Shown here one piece after another: positions 8,275 to 17,958 of a stretch of 64,000 nt of DNA (its first letter is position 1; each line of letters opens with the position of its first letter). Source of the DNA: Saprospiraceae bacterium (GTDB taxonomy: Bacteria; Bacteroidota; Bacteroidia; Chitinophagales; Saprospiraceae). Made by a program: the position numbers and the translations under genes. The notes beneath the pieces are model-generated. The model did not search any database. It saw only the letters and a list, made by a program, of their open reading frames with translations, and was not told where the DNA came from. Where the stretch lies: contig JADJLQ010000001.1 of the NCBI GenBank assembly GCA_016709995.1, positions 2,948,001 to 3,012,000 of the forward strand. The letters are read 5' to 3'.

Positions 8275-10998
8275 TCACTGCGACATCGCCTCATACTTTT
8301 GAGCCTGGTTGACATCGCCTAACTGTCTAAAACAATTTGCTATTTTGGCATAAGTATCTTTTTGTTGGTTGCCAGCGCCAAGGGCAAAACCATATTGTTG
8401 TAATGCTTTCCTGTAATTCTTTTCATTTTCATAAGTCATACCACTCCATTTATAGCTGTTGACTAAGTCATACTTATCTTCAATCAATTTATCGAATATC
8501 GGCTGTGCATCTTTGAGTCGATTAGTATTGATATAAATCAGTCCTTGCAATGCCCTGGAAGGTAAAAACTCCGGATGAAATTTAAAAGATTCGGTGACAT
8601 AGGTCTGTGCCTGAGCCCAATTACTATTTTGAGCAAAAATATATGCGAGTTGAAACCACGCCCATTCACTTTTAGGATTGTGTTTCAAATAAGCCTGAAA
8701 TTTTTGGACAGCCAAATTGGCGTCACCTTTATTCAAGGCCTGAACAGCTTGATAGTCCTCCGTACTTCTCCTCTTGTAAATAAAACATAGAGGTTTGCCA
8801 TCGATTTTTATAGTATGGAGTGAGTCACCCGAGGGGAAAATATTATTTTTTAATTGAAATGGATGAATGTACATATTGGGGAATATCGCATAATCCCAAA
8901 GCTGAGTGCCTCGCTCATAATATCGGGTATAAATTGTAGAGACACTGTCATCGAAACCATTAAAATACTGGGTCAATTCAGAACCCCCATTGGATGCTAC
9001 TACAAGCTTAGTCCCTTTAGGGTGATTCTTACGGATATAATCTTTGAGCCATTCAGATCCTTGTTTGAGGCTATTGAGCGAATAATCCAATTCGTATTTA
9101 CTGTAGGCGCCGCTGGGGCCACCCTCAATTTCATTGTAGTATAAATATTCAAACGGGTGATTTCGAATGATGTATTGAAGTGGGTGTAAGAGCGTCAAAG
9201 CCAGTATCCCCAAGGACAGGAAACAAGATTTTAAAGCAGGAATCGACTGCATTAAAGTATTCCATCCTATAGCCGCACCTATAACAAGGAAAGGGTAAGT
9301 GAACAGAAAATGCCTCCAGCTCCCATAAAAATTTCCCAATTTTAAGTAAGAATAAATGACTGGAAATAAAAATGCAAATATTAAAAACAATGAAACCAGT
9401 CCGAGGTTGCGAATTTTGTTAGTTAAGGTGTAGTATACGAACAATACAAAGGAGATCAATACAATTATGGGGATGGTTATGCCCATATATTTAAACACAT
9501 AATAATTAGGCATCTGCGATGACAGATTGTATTTACCTTCAAAAGTTTGGTATAATGACACCGATAAATTACCAGACTGGGTAAATACCTCATAAGCATT
9601 TTTTATAGGATTGATCAATCCGTAAGGCCAGGTCAATATCGACAAGGCAAGCCCTAAAATGGTAGTCACTGCGCTTCCAATAGACCATGTCCAGGTAGCT
9701 TTATTAAATTTCAACAACTTCATAAGATCGCCATGTTCCAGAACAATAATGACGACATAAACTCCCATTAAAAAAGCTGCCATGAAACCACCTGCGATCC
9801 TTTGACCAAAAGAAATCAACATCCCTAATAACAACAAAAAAAGATATTTCTTGCTCAATGCAGGATATCGCCTTCTCAACTGAGTGACAGCATACATACA
9901 TATAGCAATACCCGTAGCCAGGGGTATATCACGGTGATTATTAAATCCATTGCCCATAAATACCGGGGTCAATATCATCAATAACATAGCAAATACAGCC
10001 GTTTGATAATTCATTAAGCAGACTACAGTGAAGGCGCAAGCTAACAAACAAAGCCAGGTCATGATCCCTGTCAATACATGCCGGTAAGTGAAATTTTGCA
10101 TTAGTCCAAATGGCTTTCCTATCAGTGAGATTACATTGTCAAAGATCTGACCGTTGTAGTGTTGAGGATCTACCCCAACTTTGGTATAGGCAGTGGTATC
10201 TTTACCAAAGGTAGAATAGAACTTTCCAACCTTTTCTGCCTGATTTAAGTATCGAAATTCATCGCCACCAATACCAGCGTGTATGCCGCCAATAATCAAA
10301 TAGATCAAGGACAAGCTTAGAAGGCCTATTAGTAGTCCTCTCCACATTGGATGTTCTATGGATTGAACCTTTGATGAAATGGACCAATTTTTAACTTGAT
10401 GTAAAGTGTCTTTTGTAAAAAACAATAAATTCGATTTAACCCTATTAATCCAACTTAAAGAATTTGGCATGGCCGAAGCGGCAGGTATAAGCTGACTTTT
10501 TAAGGTTGGATCAAATATCGATGAGGTGATTACATCTAAAGAAACTCCATCCTGGATCAACTTCAGTATATCTTTAATATGCGAGCTGGGTACACAAATA
10601 CTCTGATTAGAAATCGATGAATCCAGCCAGTTGGGGCGGTAGATAATCCTTTGTGTTTGCTCTTTTAATACCTGATTTTTAAGCTGGATCCAATTTTTAA
10701 TTTCTTCACCACAGCTATCGGTATGATCAATTATTACAAAAGAGCCCTGAACCTCAATGCTTTCAAGATCGATAGTTTTGAGCAGAATATGACCGTCAAT
10801 CTCAGCGTTTAATTTATTTAATCCGTTTTCGTCAATAATATAAATCGAGCTATCGGCAAGCAAGTTATTTGACATGAGGTTTTTATAGGTGGCTTCCAGC
10901 TGAGAGGATTCAGGTCGAAGAAACACAAAGTTGATTTTCTTTGATAGCGTTGGGACATCGTCTTTTTTGGGTAGTTTACCTTTTTTCTTAGAACTCAT
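8275..10998 (-). CDS. GT39-like membrane glycosyltransferase with N-terminal unknown domain and C-terminal TPRs
   Basis: Large protein of 907 residues in three parts. Residues 1-205 are soluble, begin with a Lys-rich stretch and match nothing I recognise. About 215-600 hold ten or more transmembrane helices; after the first, IGGDEFRYLNQAEKVG has the acidic loop expected of GT39/PMT-type enzymes that take sugar from a polyprenyl phosphate. About 745-907 form at least four tetratricopeptide-like helix pairs (ALNKGDANLAVQKFQAYLKH and following). Such proteins transfer sugar at the outer face of the inner membrane; the TPRs may recruit partners. Its ATG overlaps the upstream GT2-methyltransferase stop by four bases, so it is the second gene of a coupled pair. 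The acceptor is unknown. Confidence 0.75.
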   Translation of the reverse strand: MSSKKKGKLPKKDDVPTLSKKINFVFLRPESSQLEATYKNLMSNNLLADSSIYIIDENGLNKLNAEIDGHILLKTIDLESIEVQGSFVIIDHTDSCGEEIKNWIQLKNQVLKEQTQRIIYRPNWLDSSISNQSICVPSSHIKDILKLIQDGVSLDVITSSIFDPTLKSQLIPAASAMPNSLSWINRVKSNLLFFTKDTLHQVKNWSISSKVQSIEHPMWRGLLIGLLSLSLIYLIIGGIHAGIGGDEFRYLNQAEKVGKFYSTFGKDTTAYTKVGVDPQHYNGQIFDNVISLIGKPFGLMQNFTYRHVLTGIMTWLCLLACAFTVVCLMNYQTAVFAMLLMILTPVFMGNGFNNHRDIPLATGIAICMYAVTQLRRRYPALSKKYLFLLLLGMLISFGQRIAGGFMAAFLMGVYVVIIVLEHGDLMKLLKFNKATWTWSIGSAVTTILGLALSILTWPYGLINPIKNAYEVFTQSGNLSVSLYQTFEGKYNLSSQMPNYYVFKYMGITIPIIVLISFVLFVYYTLTNKIRNLGLVSLFLIFAFLFPVIYSYLKLGNFYGSWRHFLFTYPFLVIGAAIGWNTLMQSIPALKSCFLSLGILALTLLHPLQYIIRNHPFEYLYYNEIEGGPSGAYSKYELDYSLNSLKQGSEWLKDYIRKNHPKGTKLVVASNGGSELTQYFNGFDDSVSTIYTRYYERGTQLWDYAIFPNMYIHPFQLKNNIFPSGDSLHTIKIDGKPLCFIYKRRSTEDYQAVQALNKGDANLAVQKFQAYLKHNPKSEWAWFQLAYIFAQNSNWAQAQTYVTESFKFHPEFLPSRALQGLIYINTNRLKDAQPIFDKLIEDKYDLVNSYKWSGMTYENEKNYRKALQQYGFALGAGNQQKDTYAKIANCFRQLGDVNQAQKYEAMSQ

Positions 10999-12506
10999 GC
11001 AATAGTATTGGCGGTATTTACAATATTTTTTCTTTTTTCTTCACTTTGATGCATGGTGTATTTCATCAGATGTTCTACCATTGGCAACGGCTCTAATTCT
11101 GCATAAATCTGATAAGCAAACAATGATTTTCTAACTCCGATGAATGCCCGATTTGCTTCCAATAAAAACCTGGACAACCAATTATTACCGATGGCCACAG
11201 GAAAAGGCGCCGGTACTCCTTTCTGAACCTTAACTTTGTATCCCGATTGCTCACATAGTCTTTTTAAGGACTTAAAAGTAAACAGTCTCTTATGCGTATA
11301 GTCCAGTATTCCTTTTTTTCCATAATTAAATCCACCAAAAAGTAATTGAAGCCTTACAATGATGAAACCAATATTAGGAGTAGTAAGAATGATTTTAGTT
11401 TTAGAAAGCCGGGTGTTAAATCTGATTTGATCTAAAAATGCTTCTGGTGAACTGAGATGTTCTATAATATCCAATGCAATAATGTAATTGTATTGGTCCA
11501 TATTAAGGTCAAGAGGTTGATTGTCAAAATTCAATTGAATGTAATCAGTAAAATTTTCAAGGGGCACGATAGCCAATTGGTCTAGCCCTGTGACCTTACA
11601 TCCTTTTTTGAGCAATTCCCGAGCTATCAAGCCTTTTCCAGCTCCAATATCCAAGACCTTCGATCCATCTTCAATGCCAGCAATGGCCATAGTATGGGAA
11701 GACATATACCCCAACTTAAGTTGATAGGGAAAATCTGCGTCATCCAGATCATACTCGCGTTTGTAAAATATACCCATTTGCTGCAACCTACTGTGGATCG
11801 AAGCTTTAATAATATTGTAAGCATACTCCATGCCATTGACATAACAGATCTCATCACCGTAATGGGTAGGTATGGGTACTTCATGAATTTTCATCTTACC
11901 CATTACCAACTGGATGATGATCTGTGTATCAAAGTGAAAATCGTTGGAGTTGCGCTCGATGGGTAATCTATTGAGTGCATTCACTCTGTAAGCGCGATAA
12001 CCAGAGTGAAATTCCGATAGATTGGTATGCAAAATTCGATTTTGCATTTTAGTCAAAATGATATTTCCTACAAATTTGTAGTAAGGCATTTTGCCCTTAA
12101 GGGCGTCCTTTTTATTCAACATCCGGGAGCCAAACACGGCGTCGGCGTCTCCTTCGACGATGGGCAGAACCAATCGATCAAACTCCTCAGGGGCATATTG
12201 ACCATCTCCGTGCAATAACAGAACGACATCAAATTGATGGATCTTGGCATAGTGGTACCCCAGTTTTTGATTGCCTCCATACCCTTGATTTTGAGGATTA
12301 TATAAGACAGTGAGATTGATTTCTGGATGAGCCTTTTGATAAGCAAGAGCCCGTTCAAAAGTGGAGTCTTTTGACTGGTCATCGATGATCAGGATTTCAT
12401 AATCGTACTTGTTTAATTTCTCCTTTGGGATCCGGTCGAGCACCTTCTCAATATGCCTTTCAGCATTATATGCTACTATAAATATCAATAACCGTGAGGG
12501 TTCCAT
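10995..12506 (-). CDS. Bifunctional GT2 glycosyltransferase / SAM methyltransferase
   Basis: Fusion of 503 residues. The N-terminal half (about 5-235) is a GT-A fold GT2 enzyme: LIIDDQSKDSTF and LLLHGDGQYAPEEF carry the metal/nucleotide-binding acids, and FHSGYRAYRV follows the acceptor region. The C-terminal half (about 265-430) is a class I methyltransferase with the SAM loop KVLDIGAGKGLIAREL and YIIALDIIEHLSSPEAFL. The GT half resembles polyprenol-phosphate-sugar synthases (DPM1/ArnC type) but has no C-terminal membrane helices. It is the first gene of a unit with the GT39-like gene (ATGA overlap), which could use the lipid-linked sugar it makes. The methylated substrate is unknown; the glycan or its carrier is a guess. 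Confidence 0.87.
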   Translation of the reverse strand: MEPSRLLIFIVAYNAERHIEKVLDRIPKEKLNKYDYEILIIDDQSKDSTFERALAYQKAHPEINLTVLYNPQNQGYGGNQKLGYHYAKIHQFDVVLLLHGDGQYAPEEFDRLVLPIVEGDADAVFGSRMLNKKDALKGKMPYYKFVGNIILTKMQNRILHTNLSEFHSGYRAYRVNALNRLPIERNSNDFHFDTQIIIQLVMGKMKIHEVPIPTHYGDEICYVNGMEYAYNIIKASIHSRLQQMGIFYKREYDLDDADFPYQLKLGYMSSHTMAIAGIEDGSKVLDIGAGKGLIARELLKKGCKVTGLDQLAIVPLENFTDYIQLNFDNQPLDLNMDQYNYIIALDIIEHLSSPEAFLDQIRFNTRLSKTKIILTTPNIGFIIVRLQLLFGGFNYGKKGILDYTHKRLFTFKSLKRLCEQSGYKVKVQKGVPAPFPVAIGNNWLSRFLLEANRAFIGVRKSLFAYQIYAELEPLPMVEHLMKYTMHQSEEKRKNIVNTANTIA

Positions 12507-12628
12507 GAGCTATAGATTAAAAAATCATGTAAAATTAAAAAAATATTTAATATGTTTGAGCCTACTTTAAAGGACTTTATATTGATACAAACTTACCATT
12601 TTCTGCCCCACCTCCATTGAGACTAGAG

Positions 12629-13375
12629 ATGTCAGCATCCTTTTCGAATAACTCCTCCTATATTTTAACAGTGCTCATACCTGTTTTCAACGAAGGTCAA
12701 ACTATATATCGGATACTATCTGAGTTGGCATCTGTGCAGTTAGAGGGTGCCGGGCATCTTGAAATTATCGTCATTGATGATGGTTCTACTGACCATACTG
12801 TTAAAGAATTAAATAGATATACTCAGGAACATGGTACATCACAAATACGGCTATTAAGGCATACTATAAATCAAGGAAAAGGTAGTGCCATCCGGACTGG
12901 TATAAAAAATGCCACTGGAGACTATATCATTATACAAGATGCTGATCTTGAATATGACCCTCATGAGTACAACAACTTATTACAACCAATGCTTGCAGGG
13001 AGGGCAGATGTGGTATATGGATCCAGATTTATGGGTAGCCATCCTCATCGGGTGTTGTTTTTTGTACATAGTCTGGGCAATAAGTTTTTGACTTTTGTCT
13101 CCAATCTCTTTACGAATATCAATCTGACGGACATGGAAACTTGTTATAAATTATTCAAATCAGACCTTCTCAAAAAAATTGACCTAAAAGAAAATCGATT
13201 TGGATTCGAGCCGGAAGTTACTGCCAAAGTTTCGAAAATTAAAGGAGTAAGAATATATGAGGTAGGAATATCCTACTATGGCAGGACTTATGAGGAGGGT
13301 AAAAAGATAGGATGGAGAGATGGGTTTAGGGCTTTGTGGTGTATCCTGAAGTACAATTTGATTATAAGAAACTAA
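12629..13375 (+). CDS. DPM1-like GT2 glycosyltransferase (polyprenol-phosphate sugar synthase)
   Basis: Cytoplasmic or membrane-associated GT2 enzyme of 248 residues. LTVLIPVFNEGQTI opens the GT-A fold; IIVIDDGSTDHTV and IIIQDADLEYDPHEYNNL carry the catalytic acids, and DMETCYKLFK with GFEPEVTAKV is typical of dolichol-phosphate mannose synthase-like proteins, which load a nucleotide sugar onto a polyprenyl phosphate. I use the ATG at 12629 rather than the upstream in-frame TTG at 12617, because the domain starts soon after. It lies 37 nt before a GT39-like gene, which probably uses its product. The pair is divergent from the 8.3-12.5 kb glycosyltransferase unit. Confidence 0.88.
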   Translation: MSASFSNNSSYILTVLIPVFNEGQTIYRILSELASVQLEGAGHLEIIVIDDGSTDHTVKELNRYTQEHGTSQIRLLRHTINQGKGSAIRTGIKNATGDYIIIQDADLEYDPHEYNNLLQPMLAGRADVVYGSRFMGSHPHRVLFFVHSLGNKFLTFVSNLFTNINLTDMETCYKLFKSDLLKKIDLKENRFGFEPEVTAKVSKIKGVRIYEVGISYYGRTYEEGKKIGWRDGFRALWCILKYNLIIRN

Positions 13376-13411
13376 TTTAGTGCTCACTCAATCATATACT
13401 TTAGCTAAAAT

Positions 13412-15034
13412 ATGGGTAAAAAGAAAAATACGACTACGCGCCCCGTATCTTTTCCGGATTTGACCGATGATTTTCTCCTGAATCGATCAAGATCTATTGG
13501 CATTGGGTTGATGGTACTTGCCGCTTTGACTGCCTTATTCGTATATCAATTTGGTCTCACTGCGGCAGCAGATGATGCATCGTATATCATCAGAGGCAAG
13601 GAATTTTTTAGTCTTGGGGCCTGGCCGGGGGAGCAGGGTCCACTTTATTGTGTATTGCTGGGAGTCGTAATCCTTATAGCAGGTATGAATCTGACCCTTC
13701 TCAAGTTATTGTCGCTGGTGGGCATCATAGGTTTCGTTTATTATTTTTGGAAGTTTTTTGTCCATCATGTGTCTCCGGGTGTATTGCTGACTACCCTGGT
13801 CATCCTGTTGCTGAGTCCGATCATCATGCCTTATGCAAGCATCAATTATTCTGAGACTGTATTTATGCTTATTTCAATAGGTCGTGTGATTTGGTTTTTT
13901 AAGTTTTTTGATCTTTTAGGCCAAAGTGATTTCAAAATCAAAATTCATAGTAAAACCCTCCTGATACTCATAAGCTTGATCGTAGCGCTATATCTCACCC
14001 GCACTGTTGGAATATTTATAATTGGATCTCTATTTCTTTTTTTGATATTTCATAAAAAGTATCAGGCTGCCGTTGCACTCATTCTTGGGAGTATAGCAGG
14101 CATTTGCGCCATCATGGTGATTAGATATGTTTTTTGGGATATTGCTCCATTTTCAAATGGACAGGCAAGTATGTTTCTGGCCAAAAATGCTTATGACGCG
14201 AGCAAAGGCAATGAATCTCTTATGGGTTTTGTGACCAGGTTTCACCAGAATTCTATCCAATATCTTTCACGCCATTTTTTCAGAATGCTGGGATTTTTGC
14301 CTTTTGACAATGAGACTAAAAATGTATACGGATATGGTATGATATATATATTGTCGGCCACACTATTAATATATATTTTTAAAAGGAATAAATATTTATT
14401 TTTTTCAGGTTTATATGGACTGAGTATGTGTGTCATCACTTTTGTGATACTGCATGTATTCTGGAATCAGGACCGGCTCATCATCCCGTTTTTCCCATTT
14501 GTCCTGTTATTTTTATTTGGGTCTTTATTGCAATTATTTAAAGATAAATGGCCGGCACTGCGTCCGGTAGTGTACGTATTAATGATTTTATTGCCGCTCA
14601 TTTCTCTGAATAGATATACACGCAGCGTAAATATCAAAAGTATTCAGGAAGGGCTCCTTGGCAATCGGTTGTACAATTATACTACGGAGTGGAAAAACTA
14701 TATCGAGGCTATACAATATATTGGCAAAAGTGAACCTAAAACCACCTTTGCTGCCACACGCAAAGCCGAATTGGCGCAGATTTATAGTGGAGGTCGTAAT
14801 TTTTATGGAATCAACCAGGCAGCGGAAGCAAATAATGTGGATGAATTTCTTAAAAAACTAAAGGATGCTGGGGTCAATACATTTATATTGGATCAATGCC
14901 TGGGCACTTTTTCGGGTATCTATAATACGGTCGAAGCCAGGTATCCGGGTACTTTTAAGAGTTATAAACAATTCGGAGGCAAGGACAGGCCTACACACCT
15001 TTGCAAAATAAATTATCCACCTTCTATAAAATAA
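13412..15034 (+). CDS. GT39/ArnT-like membrane glycosyltransferase
   Basis: Integral membrane protein of 540 residues with about eleven hydrophobic helices between residues 30 and 400 and a C-terminal extracytoplasmic domain. The first loop reads AADDASYIIRGKEFF, placing two adjacent Asp where GT39/GT83-type enzymes have catalytic acids. ALYLTRTVGIF and FWNQDRLIIPFFPF resemble other conserved parts of this superfamily. It would transfer a polyprenyl-phosphate-linked sugar to a lipid or protein at the periplasmic face. It follows the DPM1-like gene and precedes a methyltransferase-GT2 fusion by 60 nt, all on the same strand, so the three probably form an operon. Confidence 0.78.
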   Translation: MGKKKNTTTRPVSFPDLTDDFLLNRSRSIGIGLMVLAALTALFVYQFGLTAAADDASYIIRGKEFFSLGAWPGEQGPLYCVLLGVVILIAGMNLTLLKLLSLVGIIGFVYYFWKFFVHHVSPGVLLTTLVILLLSPIIMPYASINYSETVFMLISIGRVIWFFKFFDLLGQSDFKIKIHSKTLLILISLIVALYLTRTVGIFIIGSLFLFLIFHKKYQAAVALILGSIAGICAIMVIRYVFWDIAPFSNGQASMFLAKNAYDASKGNESLMGFVTRFHQNSIQYLSRHFFRMLGFLPFDNETKNVYGYGMIYILSATLLIYIFKRNKYLFFSGLYGLSMCVITFVILHVFWNQDRLIIPFFPFVLLFLFGSLLQLFKDKWPALRPVVYVLMILLPLISLNRYTRSVNIKSIQEGLLGNRLYNYTTEWKNYIEAIQYIGKSEPKTTFAATRKAELAQIYSGGRNFYGINQAAEANNVDEFLKKLKDAGVNTFILDQCLGTFSGIYNTVEARYPGTFKSYKQFGGKDRPTHLCKINYPPSIK

Positions 15035-15094
15035 ATCCGGTAAATCTACAACCCGGGAGTCCATCAAAATACTTAGTGCTTATAATAAATCAGT

Positions 15095-16525
15095 ATGACC
15101 AAACACCAACAATATATAAAGGATTATTTTGATGCTTTTTCACCTGTTTTTGAGCAGTATCGTAAAAAAAGATCCTATTATCATCATCACATCGCCAGGT
15201 ATTGCGGATATTTTATCAATGCCAATCAATCCGTCCTTGAGATTGGTTGTGCTACGGGTGATTTATTAGCTACTGTCCCCGGCTCCTATAAGATGGGTAT
15301 AGATATCTCTGACAAATTGATTGCCATCGCTCAACAAAAGTATCCGGATATTCACTTTACCTGCGAAACAGCTGAAACGATGCTGGTAGATCGCACCTTT
15401 GATGTTGTGATTTTGTCCAACCTGGTTGGTTATTTAGAAGATGTACAATCGGTGTTCGAACGATTAAAACTTTTTTGCCATAGAGATACTAAAATATTTA
15501 TCACTTATTATAATAGAATCTGGGAGATACCGATTCATTTTTCAGAGTTTATTGGAGTTAAGAGAAAAACCCCATTGCAAAATTGGTTGAGCAGTTATGA
15601 TTTGAAAAACCTTTGTTACCTGGCAGGACTCGAACCCTATAAGCAAAACAATAATGTTCTGCTACCAGTATATATACCTATTCTATCCACCTTGTTTAAT
15701 CAATATTTATCAAGGCTGCCTATATTTAATTTTTTTTCATTGAATCAATATACGTTTGCACGTTTGAAACCATCAGCAAAAGCTGATGGTGATATCGATA
15801 AATTATATTCTACTTCGATAGTGATTCCTGCAAGAAATGAAAGTGGAAATATTGAAAATGCTATTCTTAGGATTCCAACATTTGGAAAACATATAGAGAT
15901 CGTCTTTATTGAAGGAAATTCTACGGATGATACCTGGCATACTATACACCAGGTCCAGTCAAAGTATAAGGATACACATGATATTAAGATCCTGCAACAG
16001 ACAGGAAAAGGCAAAGGGGATGCGGTGCGCAAAGCTTTCGAACATTGTACAGGAGATATTCTCATGATCCTGGATGCTGATCTGACGATGCCTCCGGAAG
16101 ACTTGCCTAAATTTTATCACGCGATAGCCTCTGGCAAGGGAGATTTTATTAACGGCTGTCGATTAATCTATCCAATGGAATCTCAGGCAATGCGCACGCT
16201 TAACACGCTGGGAAATCATTTTTTTAGCAAAGCATTTTCCTGGCTGCTCGAACAACCTATTAAGGACACACTTTGTGGCACCAAAGTATTATTCCGAAAA
16301 GATTATGAACAGCTCATTTTAAACAGATCATTTTTTGGCAATTTTGATCCCTTCGGTGATTTTGATCTATTATTTGGAGCATATAAGCTCAATCTTAAAA
16401 TCATTGATCTCCCTATAAGATATAAAGATCGAACTTATGGGGATACCAATATCTCCCGATTTTCTCATGGTTTTTTGCTTTTACGTATGGTGATGTTTGC
16501 TGCTGGTAAAATAAAATTTTGGTAA
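15095..16525 (+). CDS. Bifunctional SAM methyltransferase / GT2 glycosyltransferase
   Basis: Fusion of 476 residues in the reverse order to the gene at 10995-12506. Residues about 1-215 form a class I methyltransferase: SVLEIGCATGDLLATV is the SAM loop and VVILSNLVGYLEDVQSVFERL the strand-4 region. About 230-476 form a GT2 domain with IVIPARNESGNI, VFIEGNSTDDTW, MILDADLTMPPEDLPKF and DTLCGTKVLF, the last typical of DPM1-like synthases. GNFDPFGDFDLLFGA and RYKDRTYGDTNISRF close the fold. No transmembrane helices are obvious. It is the last gene of a plus-strand unit with a DPM1-like and a GT39-like gene. The substrate of the methyl transfer is unknown. Confidence 0.87.
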   Translation: MTKHQQYIKDYFDAFSPVFEQYRKKRSYYHHHIARYCGYFINANQSVLEIGCATGDLLATVPGSYKMGIDISDKLIAIAQQKYPDIHFTCETAETMLVDRTFDVVILSNLVGYLEDVQSVFERLKLFCHRDTKIFITYYNRIWEIPIHFSEFIGVKRKTPLQNWLSSYDLKNLCYLAGLEPYKQNNNVLLPVYIPILSTLFNQYLSRLPIFNFFSLNQYTFARLKPSAKADGDIDKLYSTSIVIPARNESGNIENAILRIPTFGKHIEIVFIEGNSTDDTWHTIHQVQSKYKDTHDIKILQQTGKGKGDAVRKAFEHCTGDILMILDADLTMPPEDLPKFYHAIASGKGDFINGCRLIYPMESQAMRTLNTLGNHFFSKAFSWLLEQPIKDTLCGTKVLFRKDYEQLILNRSFFGNFDPFGDFDLLFGAYKLNLKIIDLPIRYKDRTYGDTNISRFSHGFLLLRMVMFAAGKIKFW

Positions 16526-16556
16526 TTTGAAGGGACAGTATTTTATTGCTGACCAC

Positions 16557-17921
16557 TTAAGATTGAATTATTAATGTAGATTGGATCACCTGCGGAAAGA
16601 TCTCCTTCCTATTCCAACTCCCATGAATCGACATCGCTGCTCCCAATGCTGATGCTTGCGAAGCAGAGGCACTATAAACCTCCAGTTCGTGAAAAGCCAT
16701 TGCCAGCATTTTCATAAAGATTTTATTTTTTGCAAAGCCACCATCAACATATATGGATTTTATATGTTGATCCTGCACCAACAGGATTGATCTTTTTTGC
16801 AGTCTGACCAGGTCATGAATCAAGACATGGTATGCCGTATCGAAATCATCGATTTCAAACAAGTATCTTTTATCAAAACCACACTCCATCAATCCATTGG
16901 ATCCGTAATAGGATAGATCCGAATGCAGACCTGAATAATTTAAATATCCTGGATCATAAGAGATGCTATCGATATAAGTTGGGTTCACTCCAAAATGCAC
17001 ACAAAGTCTATCCAATTGCACCTGGTGTTCATGGCCAAGAAATAATCGGGAAGCCTTGACATATTGTCCTTGATAACTGATATAACATAAAGTATCCTGT
17101 CTGAGCTGGTAGGCAGTGAGTGGATTTTTCATAAATGGATTCATGGCGATGCACCAGGTACCGGTAGATAAAAATATAAATGGCTCTTGAATGGAAGCGA
17201 GGTATGGAATCAATGCCGCGGAACTATCATGCAGCCCTATACCAACATTAATTTCTTTTTGATCAATTTTGATGGAAAATACTTCTGTAGAGGAATGGAT
17301 CGCTGGAAAAAGGTGATCCAGGTTTTCCTTGTAGACCCAGGAATGATAATCGTGATCTGCATAATTCCACAACATCGTATGACAGCCTATGCTGGTCATT
17401 TCCGTGACAGGATGATTGGTAAAAAGGAAACTCAGGTATTGCGGCAAATGCAATGCTGCACCAATCGTGGCAAACAATGCTGCCCGACTATGTTTAAGCC
17501 TATACAATTGAAGACCAGAATTGAGCATGCCGAGCGATGGTGAACAAGTCTGCAGTGCAAGCACATTTGGTTCACCATAAGAGGCATAAAATTGATCTGT
17601 GATCGATCTGTCTAATGGCTTTAAATAATTGTATAAAGGCAAGGTCGGAATATGGGTGATTTTATCCAAATGAACAAAACTTGCGCCATACCCTGAAAAT
17701 TGGATTGCCGTGATATTAAATTCCGGATGAATGAGTATCTCCTCGATTCGGGTTTTGCACCATAAACTTAAGGCTGCAATATCTTCACAGGGAAAACCAT
17801 CTTCATCCACCGTTTCAGCTAATTGGTCTGCAAGCTCAAAGACCAATTGATAATCTTCATCAAAGACCAATAGTTTTTTATTGGTCTTACCTATATCTAA
17901 TATGGCTATGTGAGCACTCAT
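16557..17921 (-). CDS. FGGY carbohydrate kinase, probable L-rhamnulokinase
   Basis: Cytoplasmic sugar kinase of 454 residues. IAILDIGKTNKKLLVF is the phosphate-1 loop of the FGGY/ASKHA fold, FLSTGTWCIAM the second nucleotide motif, and IYVDGGFAKNKIFMKML the adenosine motif. A kinase of this form next to an L-rhamnose isomerase (start of this gene 37 bp after its stop) argues for phosphorylation of L-rhamnulose to rhamnulose 1-phosphate; fuculose or xylulose are alternatives. The next enzyme, a rhamnulose-1-phosphate aldolase fusion, is encoded separately at 30.8-32.9 kb. Same strand as the isomerase gene, with no promoter evident between them, so co-transcription is likely. Confidence 0.83.
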   Translation of the reverse strand: MSAHIAILDIGKTNKKLLVFDEDYQLVFELADQLAETVDEDGFPCEDIAALSLWCKTRIEEILIHPEFNITAIQFSGYGASFVHLDKITHIPTLPLYNYLKPLDRSITDQFYASYGEPNVLALQTCSPSLGMLNSGLQLYRLKHSRAALFATIGAALHLPQYLSFLFTNHPVTEMTSIGCHTMLWNYADHDYHSWVYKENLDHLFPAIHSSTEVFSIKIDQKEINVGIGLHDSSAALIPYLASIQEPFIFLSTGTWCIAMNPFMKNPLTAYQLRQDTLCYISYQGQYVKASRLFLGHEHQVQLDRLCVHFGVNPTYIDSISYDPGYLNYSGLHSDLSYYGSNGLMECGFDKRYLFEIDDFDTAYHVLIHDLVRLQKRSILLVQDQHIKSIYVDGGFAKNKIFMKMLAMAFHELEVYSASASQASALGAAMSIHGSWNRKEIFPQVIQSTLIIQS

Positions 17922-17958
17922 CTAACAATACCTGATCTGATTCAAATTGGTGGACACT

